A stretch of 64,000 bases of DNA from NCBI GenBank assembly GCA_003971905.1, contig RSEE01000147.1, positions 1 through 64,000 of the forward strand. Direction: 5' to 3'. Below, in pieces: positions 56,920 through 64,000 of this stretch. The stretch comes from Moniliella sp. 'wahieum'. Taxonomy: Eukaryota > Basidiomycota > Moniliellomycetes > Moniliellales > Moniliellaceae. Position 1 is the stretch's first letter, and every line of letters begins with the position of its first letter. A program made the position numbers and the translations under genes. The notes under the pieces were generated by a model. That model made no database searches, was not told the DNA's origin, and saw only the letters and a program-made list of their open reading frames with translations.

Positions 56920-58094
56920 CTACGACTGGCCGAGGGGGGAAGGGTACGCGGGCCGTTTGAGTGCGGCCTGGGAATCAGACACGACAAAGGAGGGGTTGTC
57001 CAGGGCCGTGTGGCTAGGGCTCATGAGAATTTTCGCATCGTCGCCCGAGCGAGGCGAGTAGCGAGAAACGTAGGATGCCGATTCTTTAGGCAGGTCGGGA
57101 ATGACGACCGATTGGTACTCGACCGAAGGCTGCGGGAGGTAGTAGCTGGAATTGGCGTGGTAGGGTTTGCCAAATTCGCTTGGCCTGGCGTAACCCTCCT
57201 TGGACGTCCAGCCTTCGGCAGCGACCGTCTCCGAGTCCTTGCGCGCAGGCCAAAAGTCGTACACGTACGTCAACAGGTAGACAACCAACAGGAAGCCAAT
57301 TGTCCACTCGCATCCTGCCGCGGCACTAATCCGCGTATTGCACACCTCGCCCTTTTCAAAGAAGCGCACGCCGCGGCAGGACATGTAGAGCGCGGCAAAC
57401 GCAACGGCCACAATGATGGCCAAGATAAAGATGATCAGTTTGAGCACCGCGGGTACAAGAGTTGTTTGGCCGCAGCGGCGACGTGGTCGTGGGATTTGGA
57501 CAGATCAAAGAGCATGATCGTCTGGAACAGAACCGACAAGAGCGCCCCCATAATAAACATAGCCGTCATGGACCAGTGGATGGTGCCATGGGCAAATGTG
57601 TTGAAGATACTGAGCATGATCAACCCCACCGATCCCAGCACGGCACACACAAGAGAGATCGAGTCGTACCAACTCGTCCGCATGTGAAGACTACCCGGGA
57701 TGTGGCGCTCGTGGCGCAAGTGACGCTCAATAAGAACGGTCATAATGTAAAATGAGGCCGTCAGGACGCAGAAGCCGATGAAGAAGTGTTGGTGCTCAGC
57801 ACTGGACGCAAAACGGGAAAGAGTGTGGTTGTCAGCATTGCCTTCTCCTGACGCGAATTGGAGTGGGGAGAGAGGGGTGGAAAGCAGAACAGAACCAAGG
57901 AGAAAAACGTACCCAATATCAGAAATGTACACCGAGTTGGTGTACTTGGTCCGGCGCTCGCCATCGACGACCGCCGTGCCACTGAAATGGTTGTGGCCAT
58001 TCGCTGCCCAGATAGCGAGGAGGCCAACAAGGCAGATGAACCACCACATGGCCGCCATAGCGGGCACAATCCAATAGTAGCCACGGAGCTTCAT
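56920..58094 (-). CDS. Frag1/DRAM/Sfk1-family membrane protein
   Basis: Six-span plasma-membrane protein of the Frag1/DRAM/Sfk1 family. Yeast Sfk1 regulates Stt4 PI4-kinase and lipid asymmetry. The start gives MKLRGYYWIVPAMAAMWW and FICLVGLLAIWAANGHNHF, then TNSVYISDIG, a family signature. The intron 57802-57912 (GTACGT...CAG, 111 bp) rejoins at AEHQHFFIGFCVLTASFYIM. Next are RTSWYDSISLVCAVLGSVGL, LSIFNTFAHGTIHWSMTAMF, and after one frameshift near 57440 LKLIIFILAIIVAVAFAALY and CEWTIGFLLVVYLLTYVYDF. The cytosolic tail is Ser/Tyr-rich and ends at 56920. The length of about 350 residues fits. Sfk1 versus DRAM-like autophagy function cannot be separated here. Confidence 0.85.
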
Positions 58095-61000
58095 GGTGCA
58101 CAATGAAGACGATGAGGGCTTGGGGAGAGAAAACGAGTGTGTGGTTGAAAGAAAAGAAAGTGCAAGGCAACCCGTGACGGTAGGTAGCCTATATGGTGGG
58201 TTCGGGGACAAGGGGGGGATGGTGGGATGAGCCAGAAGAGTTGAGGGGGTGACCACCAGCTGAGAGATAGAAGGCTCCACGGCCACACGTCACAGATATC
58301 GACGGCAGAGATGCCTGCGATTCAAATGTTTGAGTCGTGGCGCAATCGGCATCGGCAGAAGGAGGCATGGAGACTGTGGGAAGAGTAGAGTGGGTTGCGC
58401 TCTGGTGGGCCTGTTGGCGCGCCCTCGCGGGCCGATATGTGAATGGCGAGAGCGTCGGCTCAGCGCTCAGGCTGAGCGGTCATCATCACACACCCGGCTC
58501 ACCTCGTCCCTGGCGCTCAGTCGCGCAGCAAGTGAGGAGGAGGCCAAGGACAAACACAGACTGGCGTCACCGGGTCACTCTTTCCCGTTTCTGCTATCGG
58601 GCCTACAAACCGGTTGTGCCGCGAGACGGGATATCGATGAATGGTCAGACTGGGGGGGTGCTCCGACGGGGGCTGTGTATGTGGTGTGCGGGGAAGACGC
58701 GCGAACTGTGCCTGGCTGTGGGGGAGACGAGGCAGCAGGCCTGGCGGTGCGTGAAGCGCGTGAAGGGGCAGAGGGACGTTGACATGTTGACAGGCCGTTC
58801 GGTCGTATTCATCCAGATCGGCAGCCGATCGTGTGTACACAGGCCAGCCGGGGCAAGGTGGAGGAGAGTGGAGGATGGATGATGGATGATCCGCAACTGA
58901 TCGACACTCGCCCTGCCTCGCTTCTGCTCACGCAGAGCTGCCGGCTGCCAAGCTGCGGCCCGCCGCTGTCCCGCGCGCCCACGCCGGCTGCCCTCCTGCC
59001 GTCGTGCCCCACAGGCTCCATGTCACCCATATCACCTTCAGAATGCCATCACATCCGCGGCCGAGGGGCTCACCTGAGCGCCTCAGCACTCTGCACCCAA
59101 ACCCCCACAAGCCTTCTTGGCAACATGTGGGGATGGTCGTGTGGGGAGGCATGTGCTACCCAGTACCCATTGTTGCGCCATACTATATACTACGAGGCTG
59201 TAGTACCCCATCCACCATACCTGGCACGCGACCCACCCATCCCGCCCGGACGGCCTGTTCCAAGCAGGCGCCTTAGGTAATGCGCACCGGTCAATCAGCA
59301 TGCAGTACCAGTAGTACTCAGCACCAGTTTGAGTCGCTGCTCCGTTGGATGCCCTTTTCAATGTTAAACGTTAAAACGCTAAGCCGTCTAACCTCCAACC
59401 GTTAATCGCTTTTCATGTTTCACGTTTCATTTCCGTGCTTAAAGGGCACAACGTTACACTGCCCCCTTGCCTCCCCGATCCCAGTACGCCAATCGTTTCC
59501 CCCGACGGCCGCCATTGGACTATACCCACAGGTACACCAAGAGAGACATCTGAGATCTGAGACTCAGAGACGAGATCGGAGAGATGGGACACGGGACATG
59601 GGATGCGAGATGTGGACAAATGCATCCCGACAAACTTGTTCAAGCTTCGGTGCTTGAAGCTTGAGGAGTTTCAGGCCCCAGGGGCTCAAGCGCTCCACGT
59701 TCAACGTGTCTCGCCAATCCTTAATCCCCAGAAATGGTATCGGCCAAACGTGTACCCGGATTGTGGGGCAGGTAGAGAGAGCGACCGACTGTGCCATGCT
59801 AAACAAACGAGACTCAGTCTGAGTGATGAACTCATCCGTCGCTCCCCGTATATAAACGAGACCCAGATAGAGGTTGCACCATCCGGACCATCAGCAAAAC
59901 AGAAAAAACGTTGACCGTGTTGGATGTTAGGTTTTGATTATAGTATAAGCGTTTGTTTCTCAGCTGCAAACCCCAAAAAGAACTTAATGCAGGCCACAGA
60001 GGAACGCTGCCCCCACCCCGGCTCATATGGCGTCGTATGCTGGGCAAGTTCGTATCAACTCACCAGGATTCATGTCAATCGTCAGGCGCGCGGATCAGAG
60101 TCGAAAGAAGCAGGTCTCTGGGGTAACCGGTTACCGGCCTTACCGGGGAGCGATTATTCGATTCCCTCTTGCCCTCATTAATCGTTGAACCCAAAGCTGT
60201 TCCTCGGGACAGTCTCATGCGCGGTCAGGATCAGTCGTTCTGGTGACCTTGCAAACAATTCATCTAACATAGTCCACCAGTCACCGGCGTGTAGCAACTG
60301 GCATCACTTAATCACTGACGGAGAGGTAGAGTATATTTCTCTGTGGGGAAGGGCTGCTGTTGGGGGTATTGTTGACGGGAGGTCCGAGGGCCAATCACCT
60401 CTAAGCCACATTGACCTGGTCCCTTCTCACACATCAAACGCGCTGAACGCGCATTCCATCGGACTCGCTCGGGCCTCAGACTGGTCTAGCGCCCGAGCCG
60501 TTTCTCTTCTTCTTCTTCTTCTTCTTCTTCTTCTTCTTTTCTTCTTCTTCTTCTTCTTCTTCTTCTCTTCTTCGTCTTCTTCTTCTTCTTCTTCTCTCTT
60601 CTCTTTTTCTTCTTCTTCTGTTCTTCTCTTATTCTTATTCTTCTTCTCTTCTTCTTCTTCTTCTTCTTCTTTCTTCTTCTTCTTCTTCTTCTTCTTCTTC
60701 TTTCTTCTTCTTCTCTCCTTTTCTTCCTGTCCTGGGCCTAGTCCCGCATCCTGTCTTCGAACCATCACCTTCAGCCTCTGTTGTCCATCAGATTTGCTGG
60801 GAGACGTAGGCCAATAGGTATATATTTCCTTTGTGGGAAGGGGCTCTGCTGTTGCGTATAGCACGTGGGGGTAGTGCCATAATGCGGCGCGACCTGGTTA
60901 AAAATGGTATACAGAAAGGCCGTCGGCGCTCGGTCAGAGGCTCCCTCAGGCAGGCCTCAGGCAAGTCTATCTGTCACCGAATGACTAACTGTACTAAGTT

Positions 61001-61249
61001 TTCGCTCCAATTTCCCATTCTGCATCCTGTGTTTCGCTCTTCTCTTTGCTTTTGCTTCTGTTCTCTGTTCTCTGTTCTCTGCCCGATGCCTTCTGTTTCC
61101 TCCCTCGTTTTATAGCCCCCCGGCTGTTACACTGTCTCCACTTCAATCCCACCAGCCACCATCAGATGCATCAGTATACTCAGTGCATCAGTGCGCAATG
61201 ATTAACGATGCAATGTATCGTCAGTCAGTAAGTTCTTTTCAGTGCTCAA
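58095..61249. other. Long spacer with CTT microsatellite
   Basis: About 3.2 kb. The right side of the SFK1-like gene (58095-58290) is its promoter, with a CATATAGG element near 58190. No gene is supported elsewhere. Repeats: GTTAAACGTTAAAAC at 59362-59378, TTCAAGCTTCGGTGCTTGAAGCTTGA at 59638-59664, the CTT microsatellite at 60501-60726 with a similar 35-bp sequence on either side. Confidence 0.5.
60501..60726. repeat. (CTT)n/(TTC)n microsatellite
   Basis: About 225 bp of almost pure TTC units with rare C, T or G interruptions. On the plus strand it is pyrimidine only, a potential triplex-forming tract. Confidence 0.95.
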
Positions 61250-62760
61250 ACATCTTGTTTTTGATGGCCGTTTGGTGGCATAGTATCCGCGCGTCTCATC
61301 GTCACCATCACAACCAAGGGAAAAAATAGCTGTTGCCTGTTACATGGTAATAAGGAAAGTGCATCCGTGGCACTTTTGGTGTTATTAATTCTTGTCGAAG
61401 TCCACTTGCTCGAACAGGAGAAACAGGAAAACTTTTTCTCCTTGAGGGGTAACGTGGGCGTTGCGGTTTCCTCTCGCGCACCAACACTTTCCAGTATATA
61501 CGACCCAACCATGGCATCCTTTGTATACCACAGTCCCTCCCTGCGTAATCTGTGCCTCTCTACTACATTCTTGTGATCAATGATGCTCCGAATGCTCCGA
61601 ATGCTCCGAATGCTGATGCCATACTACCTACTGACTATGCCTACGGCTGGACCCCACCCTTCTGTGCTCCGCCACGTTCTCCTCTTCTTTCTGTGCAGCG
61701 GATTCATTAATCATTACTCATTGCTGATAACATGTGGGCGTCCCTGATGGAGCGCATATGGACACTGTGGCTCCCGCACAGCCTCATGCAACGCGCCCAC
61801 CTTGGGTTGGGTGCGGGTGCAAGCCAATATGTTGTGCTTCAGCGATGGCGTCAGATCGTCAGACTCCACTTGCACTCTGTGTGACATGGACATGTGAGCA
61901 TGTGAGGGCAAAAACAAAAGTGATGGCAGGAGAATCGATGATCTCTTTGGGTGCACCGTGCATGCACGTGGCGTGCTATACCTGACTAGAAGGCACAGGT
62001 GCATCCCCCCAATCAGGGGTATAGTGAAGAAGCGATATTACCTTTGGATGCCGACGGTATTCATTCAGACTGCATTGAGTGGTGCCGTATATACCAGAGG
62101 GAAAGGTGAAGCAGTCACACGATAAATCAACGCATGAGATCTGATCTAAGAGGGAGAGAGACACAAAGGAGTCAAGCGTCAAACTTCAAGCTTCAAGAGC
62201 TTCAAGGAAGATCTAGAACAGGGCAATATGCACGGCCGGTGGGTATGTGTGTGTGACCGACCCGTCAGGCGCGTCCGCGTCAGATAGCTTCATGAGCATG
62301 TCAAAGTACCCGCCCTTTTTATCCTGTAGGGAGTTCTCGTCCCCCCCTTTATCGAAACTCCATACAGAGGAAAGTGTTAATCTCGACCAGCACATCGCCC
62401 ACAACTTGATGACCTGGTAGAACTGCACGGATCGAAGCAGGTTGCGAAGCAATTGGTCTGAATACAGTAGAGTACAGTACAGTACAGTACAGTCAGGATA
62501 GTAAGAGGCGTCTTCACTAGCTTTACTGAAGGGCAATGCGATGAATGCCTGCCCCAGTTTGCACATCTTATTCGAATCCACGACCGCCGATAATCCGCAT
62601 CTCGCAAGCAAGTTCCCACCGAGGCCCACGAGCCCCGCTTCTTAAATTTGGTCCCGCTCCCGTTAAAACGTACATATATGCAGGTGGAGGGCGAGGTCCA
62701 ACGTATCTTTATCCAAACTCTCCGCTGCATGATCGACATGATCCGTAAGCAATGCATTAA
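61250..62760 (-). mobile_element. Non-LTR-type retroelement, copy C (highly degraded)
   Basis: Third, most decayed member of the family. The 3' part at 61250-61450 aligns with copy B 40531-40680 (CATCTTG...TAGTATCC.CGCG..TCATC, then a GTGGCAC..TTGGTGTT-like stretch). The C-terminal coding part near 61760-61880 gives SLKHNILACTRTQPKVGALH and EAVREP, matching B's LEHIMACTHSQ and LHEAVREP. The connection domain lies near 62280-62620 (FDMLMKL, KASEDASYYPD). No RT catalytic motif was found. A TACAG pentamer run interrupts it at 62472-62494. The right boundary is uncertain. Confidence 0.65.
62472..62494. repeat. TACAG pentamer repeat
   Basis: Four perfect GTACA units plus partial ones, inside retroelement copy C. 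Confidence 0.85.
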
Positions 62761-64000
62761 CCTCGGCGGGGCGCCATCAACTTGTTGGACATTAGATACG
62801 GCCCTGTCTGATTTTGCGTGCACGCATCTTTTTGAGTAACTTGCGGTGCTTATGTTTCCGCATTTTGGACTTGCGCTTTCGACGCGTCGAATCAAGCCAC
62901 ATCCGCACCTCATGCCTGGAGGAAGCAAAGTATTGACCATGCCCGCATCGGCTGAATTTGAATCCTCTGATTGGATCTCGACCGTGGTGCCTAGCCGGAG
63001 GGATGCGTCATGCACCGCCCGCTCCAGGAGAGCTGAGACGCGAGGTGTGTCACGAATTCGCTCTTGGCCTTGACCACAACCCTCTCGGTCCGAGCGACCG
63101 GCGTAGTGTCAGGACCAAGAAGCTGGTGGAGGTGGGCGGGTGGTTGCTCCGCTTCCACTGACACCTGGTGCGTACTCTGCTTGAGTATAGGACTGAAACG
63201 AGTTGGATCCCAGGCAAGCGTTCCAAGGGGAGCCCGAGGGAACATCACGCCTTGCCCGCGATGGGCCGAGGCGATGCGGTCCACCGAACCAAGAAGCGTC
63301 GGTGGAACAAGTACCGTCTCAGGTCGATGTTCTGGCAAAGATGGGACACGAGGCAATGGGGCGATTATGGTGGCGAACAACCGTAGGCGAGCGCGTGAGT
63401 CCATGCGGCATGCCGCACGCGACGCCGCCACGCTCATCCTGCTGGTGGTGCAGGCGGGAACGAGCATGGGGCCCCAGGTGGAGTCGAAAGGAGCGGGGCA
63501 GCGCCCCATAGGCGGAATGGCAGTTAGAACATGCTCCGGAGTTCCTTCCGCTCTGCTGCAGCGTCCTGTCTTTTAAATGTTGGCTCTGCTACACCTTCTC
63601 TTCCCAGATCTAATGTAGAGAGTGGAGGCCGTTGGCTGGGCAGCTCCTCACATCCCATCGCCTCTCCTTTTCCGGGTGGATGGAATACAATGCGGTTGCG
63701 GTGTACAGTCGATGTCCAATGGTGGTACTGCACGGAGACAAGTCCAGGACTCCACTCTGTGAAGCGAGGCGCAGACTGGTCGCACGACTGAGTGGGCTAA
63801 GGCAACTGTCGGCTTCAGGAGAGCATAGATCGGTTTGGATCCCATTGAGACATGCATCACGGAAGAGCTTCGCTAGTCCGACTTGCGTACGGCGACGCGG
63901 GCGTAATGAGCAGACGAGGCGAGTTCTCACCCTTGAGCACGGGGAGCGATTGCTCACGGCTCAGCGTCACGCCCATGTAACGCCGGTAAGTGTGGCGCGA
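62761..64000. other. Unassigned right end
   Basis: Open frames exist on both strands, including a minus-strand frame at 62991-63509, but I recognise no family. It may be the 5' part of retroelement C, or the 3' end of a gene beyond the window. At 63870-64000 the minus strand reads RYMGVTLSREQSLPVLKGEN, which could be such a fragment. Confidence 0.35.

Noticed and set aside
60185-60817. A 210-codon open frame rich in Leu/Phe/Ser and its Lys/Glu-rich antisense partner
   Set aside because: Both are direct translations of the CTT microsatellite. The flanking parts have no coding features.
62991-63509. Minus-strand open frame of about 170 codons near the right end
   Set aside because: No recognisable domain. 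It could be a 5' part of the retroelement but nothing proves it, so it is left inside the unassigned stretch.

Overview
The window starts at a chromosome end. Bases 1-29 are the C-strand of a TTAGGG telomere, and the sequence runs inward through a subtelomere into ordinary gene-bearing DNA. The organism is a fungus. The evidence is a fungal-type Atp18 (F-ATP synthase subunit j), a fused DHNA/HPPK/DHPS folate gene (FOL1), an oligopeptide transporter, a PDR-type ABC transporter, short GT-AG introns of 71-196 bp (one with a perfect TACTAAC branch point) and CACC-ATG start contexts. The high-GC coding sequence, WHEP-type HisRS, NT-C2 protein, kelch protein and small secreted double-psi-barrel protein point to Basidiomycota. 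I infer this from family knowledge and have not tested it.

Layout, left to right: telomere; a PDR ABC transporter cut off by the telomere (-); repeat-rich spacer; mitochondrial PDH/BCKDH kinase (+); GIR2-like RWD protein (+); a dispersed repeat; CLF1 splicing factor (-); SEC27/beta'-COP (-) divergent from TIM10 (+); oligopeptide transporter (-); retroelement copy A (-); cystathionine beta-lyase then mevalonate kinase (+,+); a small ORF and a large disordered protein (+); FOL1 (+); a gene-free, motif-rich island of about 4.7 kb; a secreted barwin/RlpA-like protein (+); retroelement copy B (-); HisRS (-); intron-containing tRNA-Met (-); RFC2 (+); ATP18 (+); kelch protein (-); NT-C2 protein (-); Sfk1/DRAM-type membrane protein (-); a long spacer with a CTT microsatellite; retroelement copy C (-); an unassigned end. 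Most genes are unrelated housekeeping functions (translation, splicing, COPI traffic, replication clamp loading, mitochondrial import and ATP synthesis, folate, sulfur amino acid and isoprenoid synthesis). I see no cluster acting as one pathway.

Two properties affect every entry. First, nearly all protein genes, including ones that are essential in yeast (RFC2, HTS1, TIM10, SEC27, CLF1), are broken by single-base frameshifts. Wherever I could resolve the expected codons, most breaks are explained by a missing base, often in a homopolymer. This looks like an unpolished long-read assembly, although decay of a duplicated segment is not excluded. Gene coordinates therefore span several frames. 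Second, the intergenic DNA is rich in short palindromic words that recur in local clusters (TTCAAGCTTCAAG, GTTAAACGTTAA, TGATGCATCA, GTGACATGTCAC, GCTCAGGCTGAGC, TTAGGCC). Together with a G-rich TACTGGG minisatellite, these are the least explained sequence in the window.
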